Assembly (NCBI RefSeq): GCF_000721495.1
Contig: NZ_JOHY01000072.1
Span: 1 to 30,964 of the forward strand
Direction: 5' to 3'
Length of the DNA stretch: 30,964 bases
DNA from: Streptomyces sp. NRRL F-5123
GTDB lineage: Bacteria; Actinomycetota; Actinomycetes; Streptomycetales; Streptomycetaceae
The position numbers and the translations under genes are program-made. The notes under the pieces were generated by a model. The model saw nothing but the letters and a program-made list of their open reading frames with translations. It searched no databases and was not told where the DNA came from. How positions within the stretch are numbered: the stretch's first letter is position 1; each line of letters opens with the position of its first letter. Positions 15,481 through 24,110 of this stretch are shown one piece after another.

Positions 15481-16161
15481 TCAGGTGCGGCGCTGGGTGC
15501 TGGCCTTGCGGAGTTCGTCGGTGCGGCTGGTGAGGGTGTCGAGGCGGCTGGCGAGGTCGGGGTGGCCGGTGCCGAGGTGGGGGCGGACGCGGGTCAGCGG
15601 TGCGACCAGGTCGGCGGCGTCGGTGGCGCCGAGGGCGGTGTGCAGGGCGTGCAGCGCCGGGCCGGCCGCGGTGGGCAGGTCGGTGAGGGCCGTGATCCGG
15701 GCGGCGAGGGTGCGCAGGTCGGCCGCGTTGCTGCGGGCCCAGCGGGTGACGGTGCGGTCCGCGGCCCTGCGGTCGCGTACGGCCTTGACCCGCTCGGCGC
15801 CGGTCTCCGTCGTGCCGGGCGCCGAGGGGCGCAGCCGCAGGTAGCGGTTCTCCGCGGCCTGCCGGCTGGCGACGCCCATGGGCGGGGCGAGGTCGGCCCA
15901 GGTGGCTCCGGCGGCCCTGGCGGCTTCCACGATGCCGGCCTCCCAGCCGGCGAGCTGTGTGCGCAGTTCGCGCAGCAGGAGGAGGGCGGCCATGGCCTGC
16001 TGTGCGGCGGCGGGCGGCTCGCCGTCGGGGCGCCCCGCGGGATCCTGGGCGCCCCGTACCGCGTCGTCGATCGCGGACAGCGCGGCAGCCGCGGCCATGA
16101 ACGACACGGGCTCGCCCGGGGCCCCGTCCCCGGAGGCGGTCGGTTGCGTCTTCTCGCTCAC
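15481..16161 (-). CDS. rheA: RheA-like heat-shock repressor of hsp18
   Basis: A 226-residue Ala/Arg-rich helical protein from GTG 16161, preceded by AAGG. Segments include AGATWADLAPPMGVASRQAAENRYLRL (~residues 95-120), a helix-turn-helix-like stretch, followed by ERVKAVRDRRAADRTVTRWAR and a long helical tail. It is divergent from hsp18 with a 111-bp shared intergenic region carrying an inverted repeat of the form TGTCATC-N5-GATGACA, the sequence described for RheA of Streptomyces albus, a thermosensing repressor of hsp18. Size, position and operator all fit. The operator should also govern rheA itself. The gene symbol rests mainly on this context. Confidence 0.8.
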   Translation of the reverse strand: MSEKTQPTASGDGAPGEPVSFMAAAAALSAIDDAVRGAQDPAGRPDGEPPAAAQQAMAALLLLRELRTQLAGWEAGIVEAARAAGATWADLAPPMGVASRQAAENRYLRLRPSAPGTTETGAERVKAVRDRRAADRTVTRWARSNAADLRTLAARITALTDLPTAAGPALHALHTALGATDAADLVAPLTRVRPHLGTGHPDLASRLDTLTSRTDELRKASTQRRT

Positions 16162-16189
16162 GGCGTCACCTTCTCCACGACATTTCGAC

Positions 16190-16218
16190 TTGTCATCCGA
16201 TGGATGACATGTTACAAC
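16190..16218 (+). promoter_or_regulatory. hsp18 promoter with RheA-type operator
   Basis: The inverted repeat TGTCATC-CGATG-GATGACA occupies 16191-16209 and extends to 8-bp arms. It matches the reported RheA site exactly as I remember it. It overlaps a hexamer pair TTGTCA (16190-16195), 17-nt spacer, TACAAC (16213-16218), oriented toward hsp18, so bound repressor would cover the -35 and spacer. The same site lies ~30 bases upstream of rheA on the other strand. Confidence 0.8.
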
Positions 16219-16272
16219 GGATTCAGGTGAAGCGCACTGGCACCTGGTGCAGAGCAAATGGAGGTGTTCGCG

Positions 16273-16707
16273 ATGCTGATGCGCACTGACCCGTTCCGGG
16301 AACTCGACCGTCTGACCCAGCAGTTCCTCGGCTCCACGGGAACCTGGTCCCGGCCCACCCCGATGCCGCTCGACGCCTACCGGACCAGCGACGAGTACGT
16401 GATGTGCTTCGACCTGCCGGGCGTGGACCCGCAGGCGATCGACATCGACGTCGAGCGGAACATGCTGACGGTCAAGGCGGAGCGGCGGCCCCGCCACGAG
16501 GGCGACGGCGTGAAGTGGGAGCTGTCCGAGCGTCCCCTCGGCGTCTTCTCCCGCCAGGTCATGCTGTCCGACACCCTCGACCCGGACGGCATCCGCGCCG
16601 ACTACGACGCCGGCGTACTGACCCTGCGGATCCCGGTGGCCGAGAAGGCCAAGCCGCGCAGGATCGCCGTCAACCACACGGACGACCGCAAGCAGATCCA
16701 GGCCTGA
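16273..16707 (+). CDS. hsp18: Small heat-shock protein Hsp18 (Hsp20/alpha-crystallin family)
   Basis: A 144-residue small heat-shock chaperone. ATG 16273 is chosen because GGAGG (16260-16264) lies eight bases upstream; the in-frame ATG at 16258 would overlap that site. It begins [20 protein letters not shown], typical of Streptomyces Hsp18. The alpha-crystallin domain runs from about residue 35 ([20 protein letters not shown]) to 130, with the conserved [13 protein letters not shown] motif and a short tail holding the basic KAKPRRIAV. Such proteins form oligomers that hold unfolding proteins for refolding. Expression is expected to be repressed by the divergent RheA-like protein and released on heating. 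Confidence 0.95.
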   Translation: MLMRTDPFRELDRLTQQFLGSTGTWSRPTPMPLDAYRTSDEYVMCFDLPGVDPQAIDIDVERNMLTVKAERRPRHEGDGVKWELSERPLGVFSRQVMLSDTLDPDGIRADYDAGVLTLRIPVAEKAKPRRIAVNHTDDRKQIQA

Positions 16708-16879
16708 CCGCCGCGACCGCGGCCAAGGGCGCCCCGGCACGGTCCCCAGGGACCGCGGCCGGGGCATCTGCCTGGCCCGATCCCGCGGTCCCGCGCACGC
16801 GTCGCCCGCCCGGCGGCCGGACCACCGCCCCTGACCCTCAGCGCCTTCGACGCTGACCGACACCCCGGAAAGGCTCCAG

Positions 16880-17275
16880 ATGACCTGGAAGCACCTCATC
16901 GCGCAGGTACGCGAACTCGGCGGCTACGACAGCGACGAGGAAGCTGTCGACGTCCTGCGTGCTGTCCTCGCCGCGCTCGGCAGCCAGCTCATCGGTGAGG
17001 AACGCTGCGACCTGGCAGCCGTGCTCCCCCTCGAAGCCCGTACGGACTTCGCCTCGCAGATACCCCGCACCGAGCCCGCCGACGCCCCTGCCTTCGTCGC
17101 CACCGTGGCCGACGCCCTCAACACCACCCCGGCGCAGGCCCGCTGGCACACCACCTCGGTTCTTGCGGCCCTCACCGAGACAGCCGGCCAGTCCCTCACG
17201 GACCGCATCCTTGCCGAACTACCCCGCGGCTACGCCCTCCTGTTCTGCCGCGCCGACCTCAGAGCCGCCGCCTGA
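16880..17275 (+). CDS. DUF2267 family protein
   Basis: A 131-residue soluble, all-helical protein from ATG 16880, six bases after GGAAAGG. It matches the DUF2267 layout: one unit with a conserved VLRAVLAALGSQLIGEERCDLAAVLP segment and a second with DALNTTPAQARWHTTSVLAALTETAGQSLTDRILAELP. Function is not known for the family. It lies 172 bases after hsp18 on the same strand and may share the heat-shock transcript, since stress genes and DUF2267 genes are often neighbours in actinobacteria. A strong terminator follows 26 bases past the stop. Confidence 0.8.
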   Translation: MTWKHLIAQVRELGGYDSDEEAVDVLRAVLAALGSQLIGEERCDLAAVLPLEARTDFASQIPRTEPADAPAFVATVADALNTTPAQARWHTTSVLAALTETAGQSLTDRILAELPRGYALLFCRADLRAAA

Positions 17276-17301
17276 CGGGCACCCCACCGTCGGACGCACA
17301 G

Positions 17302-17339
17302 CAGGGCCGCCCCGTGCGCATCGGCACGGGGCGGCCCTG
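17302..17339. terminator. Strong bidirectional terminator
   Basis: A perfect 16-bp stem (17302-17317 and 17324-17339) with a 6-nt loop, between the convergent DUF2267 and cellulase genes. Confidence 0.9.
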
Positions 17340-17471
17340 TTCCGGCCCTGTCCCGGTCCTGACCGGGCCGGATCCCGGCGAGGCGGTCGGCCGGGGTGAG
17401 CGGGTCGAGGCCGCGCCGTGCGACCCGCTCACGCCGGCCCGGCCGCTTCCCTGTTCAGCCTCCGGCGCGCG

Positions 17472-20135
17472 TCACTGCGCGGTGTCGCAGGTCGCGCCGT
17501 TCATGGTGAAGGCGTGCGGATCGCTCACCTGGCCGGTCGAGGTGCCGTTGAAGCCGAAGCCGACCGAGGCACCGGGGGACAGGGAGGCGTTCCAACCGAC
17601 CGGCCTGGCAGTGACGTTCCGTCCGGCCTGGGTGATCTCGGCCTGCCAGCGGTCGGTGATCTTCTGGTCGTCCGTGAAGGACCACCCCAGCTCCCAGGGG
17701 GAGATCGCCGTGGTGCCGGTGTTCTTCAGGGAGACCAGGGTGGTGAAGCCGCCGCTCCACCGGTAGGAGGTGTACGTGACCTGGCAGGTCGCCGGGTTGC
17801 CGCCGTGGTCCCCGCCGCTGCCGAGGTCGTCGGCGTAGGAGGCGACCCAGGCCAGCGGGGCGTTCCAGTTGATGGCGCTCTCGTTGGTGGAGTACGACTC
17901 GATGTCGTCGATGTAGCACATCGCCGGCGCGCAGCCGGTCAGCTTGGACTGCGCGGTCGGGTCCTCCAACTGGCTGTCAGGGCCGCCGGCCAGGGTGCCC
18001 GCGGGCGGGGTGGGCAGGTCGGCATCGAGTTCGTGGGCCCAGATGCGGCTGTGCTGGTTGTGCGAGTTCCGCTCGCCGAAGCCGGTCACGTACGACTGGT
18101 TCAGCGGGTTGCGGCCCAGGACGTAGTCGAGAGCGTGCAGCACCGCGTCCCGGTACCTGGTGTCGCCGGTCAGGTCGTCGGCGACGCCCAGCACCACCGC
18201 GTTGTTGAGCACCTGGCTGTTGGAGCCCCACACGTAGTGGTTGCCGGACGGCGCGTACGGCAGGCCGTAGAGCGCTTGCTCGGACTGCTCGGCGTAGCCG
18301 TCGGCGGCGTCCGTCACCATGGTGCGTACGGCGGCCAGTTCGTCGGCGGGCAGCTTGTTCGGCACCGTCGCCAGGTCCAGGGCGCCGAGCGCCGCGGTGG
18401 AGCCCCAGGAGAAGCCCTCGTGCGGGAAGACCGCCTCGGTGTCGCCGTACAGCGGGGAGTCCAGCAGCTTCTGGCGGTAGGAGTCGTCACCGGTGGTGAT
18501 GAACAGCTCGGACGCGGCCCAGTAGAACTCGTCGGTGACGTTGCCGTCGCTGTAAGCGCCGCCGCCGGTCGCGTCGTTGGGGTCGGCGTAGACGGCCGGG
18601 TGGGCCTCGGCCGCCGTCCACGCCTTCTCGGACGCGGTCAGGCAGCGGTCGGCGAAGGCCGCGTCGTAGGGCCTGAACAACCGGGCGCACTGGGCGCCCG
18701 CCGCGGCCAGGTTGAGTGTGGCGGCGGTGGACGGCGGGTGCAGCTCGCGCGGCTGGGCGTCCTTGTCGGGCGCCTGCGGCAGGCCGGTCCACGCCTTGTC
18801 GTGCAGCTTGTGGTGGGCCATGCCTTCCAGCGGCTGTCCGTCGGGGACCTGCATCTCCATCAGGAAGTTCAGTTCCCAGCGCGCCTCGTCCAGGATGTCC
18901 GGCACGCCGTTGCCCGTCTCGGGCACCTTCAGCTTGCCGTCGCCGAGCGCGGCGCCGTCGGCACCCTTCGCGGTCAGCGTGCGCTCGTAGGCGTTCATCA
19001 GCTCGGAGACCGAAATGCCGCCGTTGACCACGTACTTGCCCTGGTCGCCCGCGTCGTACCAGCCGCCCGCGGCGTCGAGCGTGTAGTCGCACACGCCGGG
19101 CTGGCAGGGTACGCCGTTGTCGCCGGTGTTCGGGGCGACGTTGAGGTGGCCGGCCGGGCGGGCGTAGGCGGCGCCGGCGATCGAGCCGTCGATCGCGATG
19201 CCGCTGCGCTGGTTGTAGTAGTAGGCGAGCGAGTCGGTGCGCAGCGACGTGTAGACGTCGGTGGCGATGGTGAACGGCTCGCTCGTCTCGTCGCCGATGG
19301 TGACGGTGTAGCCGTCGCCCGCGGTGGTGTAGCTGCTGAAGTCGAACGTCTGGACGTTCTGGCCGGAGCTCGGGTCGGTGCCGCCGGGCACGGTCGTGCC
19401 GGTGGCGACGGCGGTACCGGCCGCGTTCTTCAGCGTCCAGGCCTGCGGTTCGGTCGCGTCGGTGACGAAGGTGCCGTCCTTGGGCCCGTGGGGCAGGTAG
19501 CCGACCTGGTCGACGCGGACCGGGGAGCCGGTGTCGGGCGTGTAGACGGGTGGTTCCGCACCGCCGCGCAGCGAGACGTCGTCCAGGCAGAAGGTGAACG
19601 GCTCGGAGCTGCCGCCGACTTGGAAGACGAGTTGGGCGGCGTCGTTGTCCGCTCTGGCGGTGAAGACGTGGGAGACCGGCGTCGCGGTGTCGTCGAGCTG
19701 GTCGTGCTCGGAGAGTTCGGCGGTGTACGGGTCCACCGCCATCTGCACGTTGGTGGTGATCGTGACCGGCACCGAGGTGGTCGCGGTGTAGCTGAGCGTG
19801 TAGCTCTCGCCGGCGATGAGGGGGAGGTCGCTCTCCCCGACGATGGCGTCCCACGGGTTGGTCGTGCCGCCGGGGATCTCGGCGCAGAGCCGGCCGTCCA
19901 CGACGGAGCCCGGGCTGTTCTCGGTCCACCACCAGGGGGCGGTGCTGCCGTTGGAGAAGTCGCCGTTGACGATCTGCTCCGGCGCGTCGTCGGCGGCGGC
20001 CGCGGCCCCTGCCGGGGCGACCAGCACGGCGCCGAAGAGGCCGGCCACGGCCAGCGTGCCCAGGACGCGGGTACGGGCCCGGCGGCCTCCACGGTGAGGT
20101 CTCGGGGGGTGGGAGTGGTGTGAGTGGGGGATCAC
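17472..20135 (-). CDS. Secreted modular GH9 endoglucanase (CBM4_9, Ig-like, GH9, CBM2)
   Basis: An 887-residue secreted cellulase. GTG 20135 follows GGAAGGAA by five bases. Residues 1-~45 are a Sec signal peptide (GRRARTRVLGTLAVAG, then an Ala-rich cleavage region). Order of parts: CBM4_9-like module (~50-190, IVNGDFSNGSTAPWWW to FCLDDVSLRG), Ig-like CelD_N domain (~205-305, VRVDQVGYLPHGPKDGTFV), GH9 catalytic domain (~315-770) and CBM2 (~780-887, bounded by Cys in CQVTYTSYRW and CDTAQ). Catalytic landmarks are D361-A-G-D364 (nucleophilic water pair), H695 with R697 in NQHSR, and acid E752 in NESAINWNAPLAW. It cleaves beta-1,4-glucan. A CebR box 29 bases upstream predicts induction by cello-oligosaccharides. 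Confidence 0.95.
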   Translation of the reverse strand: MIPHSHHSHPPRPHRGGRRARTRVLGTLAVAGLFGAVLVAPAGAAAAADDAPEQIVNGDFSNGSTAPWWWTENSPGSVVDGRLCAEIPGGTTNPWDAIVGESDLPLIAGESYTLSYTATTSVPVTITTNVQMAVDPYTAELSEHDQLDDTATPVSHVFTARADNDAAQLVFQVGGSSEPFTFCLDDVSLRGGAEPPVYTPDTGSPVRVDQVGYLPHGPKDGTFVTDATEPQAWTLKNAAGTAVATGTTVPGGTDPSSGQNVQTFDFSSYTTAGDGYTVTIGDETSEPFTIATDVYTSLRTDSLAYYYNQRSGIAIDGSIAGAAYARPAGHLNVAPNTGDNGVPCQPGVCDYTLDAAGGWYDAGDQGKYVVNGGISVSELMNAYERTLTAKGADGAALGDGKLKVPETGNGVPDILDEARWELNFLMEMQVPDGQPLEGMAHHKLHDKAWTGLPQAPDKDAQPRELHPPSTAATLNLAAAGAQCARLFRPYDAAFADRCLTASEKAWTAAEAHPAVYADPNDATGGGAYSDGNVTDEFYWAASELFITTGDDSYRQKLLDSPLYGDTEAVFPHEGFSWGSTAALGALDLATVPNKLPADELAAVRTMVTDAADGYAEQSEQALYGLPYAPSGNHYVWGSNSQVLNNAVVLGVADDLTGDTRYRDAVLHALDYVLGRNPLNQSYVTGFGERNSHNQHSRIWAHELDADLPTPPAGTLAGGPDSQLEDPTAQSKLTGCAPAMCYIDDIESYSTNESAINWNAPLAWVASYADDLGSGGDHGGNPATCQVTYTSYRWSGGFTTLVSLKNTGTTAISPWELGWSFTDDQKITDRWQAEITQAGRNVTARPVGWNASLSPGASVGFGFNGTSTGQVSDPHAFTMNGATCDTAQ

Positions 20136-20164
20136 AGGGGTTTCCTTCCAGTGCGGAAGTGACG

Positions 20165-20178
20165 TGGGAGCGCTCCCA
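20165..20178. promoter_or_regulatory. CebR operator of the cellulase gene
   Basis: The perfect 14-bp palindrome TGGGAGCGCTCCCA is the known CebR box of Streptomyces, the cellobiose/cellotriose-responsive LacI-family repressor. Its position 29-43 bases upstream of the cellulase start fits direct repression. The cebR gene itself is not in the window. Confidence 0.92.
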
Positions 20179-20483
20179 CGAAATGGTCCGGGGTCCCCGG
20201 GGCGCCGTCAAGACGGGGGACCGTTCCCGCGCTGCCGGCAAGGGCGGCCACCGGGCCGAGGGCTCGCTTGTCGTCACGCCCGCACCCGACACCCCGGTGA
20301 GCCGACGCACCCCCGACTCGCCCTCGGCCGCACCGCGGGGAAACGCCGGGGCCGGGGGCGGGGTCGGGGCATCGGCGCTGGTCGGAGGGGCGCGCTTGCG
20401 GGAGCGACGGCGCCGGGACTCCCGTCGCCGGTCGAGGGCGACAGTCTTTCCGGGTGACATGCGGAAATCTATCGCGGCCGGAG

Positions 20484-20512
20484 TAGACATTGGGCGGCGG
20501 TGTGGGTATGGT
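20484..20512 (+). promoter_or_regulatory. Candidate promoter of the long leader before the MerR gene
   Basis: TAGACA (20484-20489), a 17-nt spacer and TATGGT (20507-20512) match the vegetative consensus well. Transcription from about 20519 would give a ~680-nt leader before the MerR-type gene. Confidence 0.5.
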
Positions 20513-20518
20513 TTCTCT

Positions 20519-21196
20519 TGTAGTCGAGATCGAGTGAGCCCGGCAGAGATGAACTGCCAGGCAGTTTTACCCGCAGGTTGCAGGACGGTGCGGTGGTGGA
20601 GTCCCGAAGCCGGAGCGTTGCAGGATGGCGACGGGGCTGACGGCCGGACCGGGTGGCCCGCAGTGATCAGGGGCCGCCGTGGAAGTACCGCAGTTCATGT
20701 AGTAGGTAGTTCGGTAAGTGCAGTTCGCAGTACCCAGCAGTGAAGCAAGTGAGCAGTACCTCGGTGAAGGCGTCGGCTGCGGGCGCGCGCACCGGGTGGT
20801 CCGACAGTGGGGTTCCAAGCCGGAGCAGATGCAGGACGGGCGACGGGGCCGGCTGTCGGAGAGTGGCGCTACCACAGGCCACGGAGCGGTTCGCATCACC
20901 CGCAGTACGCAGTAGCCGCTCGGCAAGTGATCGATTCCAGAGGGAAGAACGGAGGGGCCAGGCGCCATCAGGATCGCCCGGGCGAAGTCATGGGCCCGGG
21001 TACCGTAGGACATCGATAGTGAGGTGGTCTCCGGTCAAGCAACCGCGATCCTCGCGGTCCCCGCAGCATCTCGGTCGGGGCCGTGGAAACAGAAGGTCGG
21101 CGCAGTACACAAGCCGGCCGGTGGTGTAGTAGTTCCTTCGGGGTCCTGGCGCCGTGCGGCGCCAGGACCCCTCCATGCGTTCCACAGAGAGGTGCA
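20519..21196 (+). ncRNA. Putative long structured leader RNA (untranslated)
   Basis: No frame here has convincing coding character on either strand, yet the segment is not random. It is less GC-rich than its surroundings, has a good promoter upstream and contains repeated words: GCAGTACC-like motifs near 20685-20760 and 20900, and an imperfect ~40-nt repeat (GAAGCCGGAGC...TTGCAGGATGG...CGACGGGG, 20599-20637; CAAGCCGGAGC...ATGCAGGACGG...CGACGGGG, 20809-20848). It ends in a strong hairpin 25 bases before the MerR start. Either an independent small RNA or a regulatory 5' leader is possible. I do not recognise a named RNA family. Confidence 0.45.
21140..21171 (+). terminator. Terminator-like hairpin just upstream of the MerR gene
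   Basis: A perfect 14-bp stem, GGGGTCCTGGCGCC (21140-21153) and GGCGCCAGGACCCC (21158-21171), has loop GTGC. It lies between the leader and the start codon, with no T tract. It could end a leader RNA or act as an attenuator for the genes downstream. Confidence 0.6.
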
Positions 21197-21529
21197 ATGA
21201 CAGCAGACGACTCGTTCGGCCGTCTCGATGACGACGACTACCCCGCTTTCACGATGGGCCGCGCCGCGGAACTCCTCGGCACCACCCCTGGGTTCCTGCG
21301 CGCCATCGGAGAAGCCCGCCTGATCACCCCGCTCCGCTCCGACGGCGGCCACCGGCGCTACTCCCGCTACCAGCTGCGTATCGCCGCCCGTGCACGAGAG
21401 CTCGTCGACCAGGGCACCCCCATCGAGGCGGCCTGCCGGATCATCATCCTCGAAGACCAGCTCGAAGAAGCCCAGCGCCTCAACGCCGAGTACCGCCGCG
21501 CCGCCTCCCAGGCCGGGGAGGGTGGGTGA
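21197..21529 (+). CDS. Small MerR-type DNA-binding protein
   Basis: A 110-residue protein from ATG 21197, four bases after AGAGAGG. Residues ~16-85 hold a MerR-type winged helix (FTMGRAAELLGTTPGFLRAI, then GLITPLRS-like RLITPLRSDGGHRRYSRYQLR), followed by a short coiled-coil-like helix (LEDQLEEAQRLNAEYRR). There is no effector-binding domain, so it is a minimal MerR protein like BldC rather than a metal or drug sensor. It sits between a long leader RNA and a cold-shock gene, suggesting a stress-responsive role, which is inference. Its target sites are unknown. Confidence 0.85.
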   Translation: MTADDSFGRLDDDDYPAFTMGRAAELLGTTPGFLRAIGEARLITPLRSDGGHRRYSRYQLRIAARARELVDQGTPIEAACRIIILEDQLEEAQRLNAEYRRAASQAGEGG

Positions 21530-22065
21530 CCCCCGGTCCGCGGAAGCGCAACGCTGCTCCGGCAGTAAGTCCGGCGCCCCCCGCACCCCCGCGGCCGAGC
21601 CGCCCGCCGGCGCAACCGCCCGGGTGGCCGCCGGGCGCGTGGCTGCCGTCCGGGACGGCGGAGTGGAGCCGAGAAGGCCGGTGAGCGTGCCCCGGGGCGG
21701 GCGCCGCATCCACCGTGACCTCTGCCTGCTGTAAGCCGTGGATTCGTTCCCCGGGCGCTCCTCCACAATGCGACGCCGTGGGTGTATCAATACTGCATCC
21801 GCCGGATGAGGATTTGATGTTCCGTGCGGGGAGTGTTTTTGCCGGTATGGACGACGTGTCGCCACGGCCGGTCTCGTGCCGCGCCCGTGTGATACTGTCG
21901 GTCACAGTTGCAGTTATGGTTTCCCAAAATCTTCGTGGCCCCGCAGGCCCTTTCGACCTCGGGAAGCGTTTTGTATTTCCGGTCGTCTTCCGGGCGGGGC
22001 ATCATCGCGGCGACCCGGTATCCGTGGACTGCGGAAACCGGCGTACTGCCCAGAGGAGATGCGAC
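21530..22065 (+). other. Long intergenic leader of the cold-shock gene
   Basis: These 536 bases hold no convincing gene. From about 21780 the base composition drops in GC, with AT-rich runs (GTGTTTTTGCC, CCCAAAATC, GCGTTTTGTATTTCC), typical of the long 5' untranslated regions of cold-shock mRNAs. I could not assign a promoter with confidence; GATACTGT near 21891 is a -10-like word without a clear -35. Confidence 0.5.
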
Positions 22066-22269
22066 ATGGCGTCCGGCACGGTGAAGTGGTTCAACGCGGC
22101 CCGGGGATTCGGCTTCATCGAGCAGGACGGCGGCGGCGCAGACGTGTTCGCCCACTTCTCGAACATCGCCGCCCAGGACCTCGGTGAGCTGGTCGAGGGG
22201 CAGAAGGTCACCTTCGACATCGCGTCGAGCCCCAAGGGCCCGACGGCGGAGAACATCGTTCCCGCCTGA
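22066..22269 (+). CDS. Cold-shock protein (CspA family)
   Basis: A 67-residue cold-shock domain protein from ATG 22066, seven bases after AGAGGAG. It shows KWFNAARGFGFI with RNP1 (RGFGFI) and RNP2 (DVFAHF), ending in TAENIVPA. Such proteins bind single-stranded RNA and melt secondary structure. It lies 245 bases before a DEAD-box RNA helicase on the same strand, so the two probably act together on structured RNA in the cold. RNP2 has AHF where many Streptomyces paralogues have VHY. Confidence 0.96.
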   Translation: MASGTVKWFNAARGFGFIEQDGGGADVFAHFSNIAAQDLGELVEGQKVTFDIASSPKGPTAENIVPA

Positions 22270-22291
22270 CGCCGAAGCGTACTTCGTGTCC

Positions 22292-22323
22292 GGGGCCCGT
22301 AATCCCTCGGTGCCGCGGGCCCC
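22292..22323 (+). terminator. Possible terminator after the cold-shock gene
   Basis: GGGGCCCG (22292-22299) pairs with CGGGCCCC (22316-22323) over a 16-nt loop, 22 bases past the stop. It is moderately strong and may allow partial read-through to the helicase. Confidence 0.4.
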
Positions 22324-22514
22324 GAGTACGGGAATTCCCCGAATTTCGCCTGCGTTCCGCGCTTCCGCATTCGCGTTCCATCGCCGGTGCTGCATCCGGT
22401 GCACCACCGTGATCTGCTCCCGCATTCCATTCGGCCCGTTTCTGTGATTCCCTGCCGCTTTTCCGCAGTGAGAATTCCTTGACGCGTGCCGTCCCGTGTC
22501 GAGGAAGGTTTTCA

Positions 22515-24023
22515 TTGAATTCCACACGTACGAAGAGCCGCACTTCCCGCAGCCGTACCTCCGGGGCCGCTTTCGGCGCCGGTACGGGCACGGGCACGGG
22601 AAGCCGCTTCGGCTCAGCCGCCCCGAGCCGTTCCCAGGGCCGGAGCCGTCCGGGCGGCCAGGGCCGACGGCCCGCGGCGGTCTCGGGTGAGTTCGCCCTG
22701 CCGAGGACGACCACTCCGGCGCTGCCTGCCGTCGAGACGTTCGCGGGTCTCGACATGCCCGCGCAGTTGCTGGCCGCGCTCACCGCGCAGGGCGTGAGCG
22801 TCCCGTTCCCGATCCAGGCCGCCACCCTGCCGAACACCCTCGCGGGCCGGGACGTCCTCGGCCGGGGGCGCACCGGCTCCGGCAAGACCCTCGCCTTCGG
22901 CCTGGCCCTGTTGGCCCGTACCGCCGGGCAGCGCGCCGAGCCCCGTCAGCCGCTGGCCCTGGTCCTCGTGCCGACCCGTGAGCTGGCGCAGCAGGTGACG
23001 GACGCGCTGGCCCCCTACGCCCGGTCGGTGAGGCTGCGCCTGGCCACCGTCGTGGGTGGAATGCCGATCGGCAGGCAGTCCGGCGCGCTGCGTGGCGGCG
23101 CGGAAGTCGTCGTCGCGACGCCCGGCCGTCTCAAGGACCTCATCGACCGCGGTGACTGCCGACTGGACCAGGTCGCGACCACCGTGCTGGACGAGGCGGA
23201 CCAGATGGCCGACATGGGGTTCATGCCCCAGGTCACGGCGCTTCTGGACCAGGTCCGCCCCGAGGGCCAGCGGATGCTGTTCTCCGCCACCCTCGACCGG
23301 AACGTCGACCTCCTGGTCCGCCGCTACCTCACCGACCCGGTCGTCCACTCCGTCGATCCCTCCGCCGGCGCGGTCACGACGATGGAGCACCACGTCCTGC
23401 ACGTCCAGGAAGCCGACAAGCACCGGACGACCATCGAGATCGCGGCCCGCGAGGGCCGGGTCATCATGTTCCTGGACACCAAGCACGCCGTCGACCGGCT
23501 GACGCAGGACCTGCTGAACAGCGGGGTGAGAGCCGCCGCCCTGCACGGCGGGAAGTCGCAACCGCAGCGCACCCGGACCCTGGCCCAGTTCAAGACCGGG
23601 CACGTCACCGTGCTCGTGGCGACGAACGTCGCGGCGCGCGGCATCCACGTCGACAACCTCGACCTCGTCGTCAACGTCGACCCGCCCGCCGACCACAAGG
23701 ACTACCTCCACCGGGGCGGCCGTACCGCGCGGGCCGGCGAGTCCGGCAGCGTCGTCACCCTGATCACCCCCGGCCAGCGCCGCTCCATGACCCGCCTCAT
23801 GGCGGCCGCCGGCATCGCCCCCCGGACCGCGCAGGTTCGCCCCGGCGGAGAGGACCTGAGCCGGATCACCGGCGCGCAGGCCCCCTCCGGTGTTCCTGTG
23901 ACGATCACCGCGCCGGTGGCCGAGCGTGGCAAGGGCGGCCCGGCCTCCCGCGGCCGGCGCCGCCCCACCACGTCCGTCCGCCGCGCGACCGTCCGGAAGC
24001 CCTCCTTCGACACGGCGGCCTGA
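22515..24023 (+). CDS. DEAD-box RNA helicase
   Basis: A 502-residue helicase. TTG 22515 is the start because GAGGAAGG (22501-22508) lies six bases upstream; no ATG or GTG has such a site. Residues 1-~55 are a Ser/Arg/Gly-rich basic tail. Helicase motifs in order are Q-motif (PFPIQAATLP), I (GRTGSGKT), Ia (PTREL), Ib (TPGR), II (DEAD), III (SAT), V (VATNVAARGIHV) and VI (HRGGRTARAG). A basic Arg-rich tail closes the protein. It should unwind RNA duplexes with ATP, probably as the cold-adaptation partner of the adjacent cold-shock protein. The first and last segments are low-complexity and likely bind RNA. Confidence 0.96.
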   Translation: MNSTRTKSRTSRSRTSGAAFGAGTGTGTGSRFGSAAPSRSQGRSRPGGQGRRPAAVSGEFALPRTTTPALPAVETFAGLDMPAQLLAALTAQGVSVPFPIQAATLPNTLAGRDVLGRGRTGSGKTLAFGLALLARTAGQRAEPRQPLALVLVPTRELAQQVTDALAPYARSVRLRLATVVGGMPIGRQSGALRGGAEVVVATPGRLKDLIDRGDCRLDQVATTVLDEADQMADMGFMPQVTALLDQVRPEGQRMLFSATLDRNVDLLVRRYLTDPVVHSVDPSAGAVTTMEHHVLHVQEADKHRTTIEIAAREGRVIMFLDTKHAVDRLTQDLLNSGVRAAALHGGKSQPQRTRTLAQFKTGHVTVLVATNVAARGIHVDNLDLVVNVDPPADHKDYLHRGGRTARAGESGSVVTLITPGQRRSMTRLMAAAGIAPRTAQVRPGGEDLSRITGAQAPSGVPVTITAPVAERGKGGPASRGRRRPTTSVRRATVRKPSFDTAA

Positions 24024-24110
24024 CATCTCCCGGTGACGAGGAAGCTGCCGCGTCCCGCCGCTTCGCCGTTGCAGAACCAGCCCTTTCCGTCCCGTTCCCT
24101 GTGAGGTCTC

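Noticed and set aside
16741..16754. Hairpin GGTCCC/GGGACC after hsp18 as a terminator
   Set aside because: The stem is short with almost no loop and no T tract. Read-through into the DUF2267 gene remains plausible.
20567..21013. Minus-strand open frame of 148 residues in the long leader
   Set aside because: It is Cys/Pro-rich with no family-like motif, no good ribosome binding site and poor Streptomyces codon pattern. It overlaps the repeats of the putative leader RNA.
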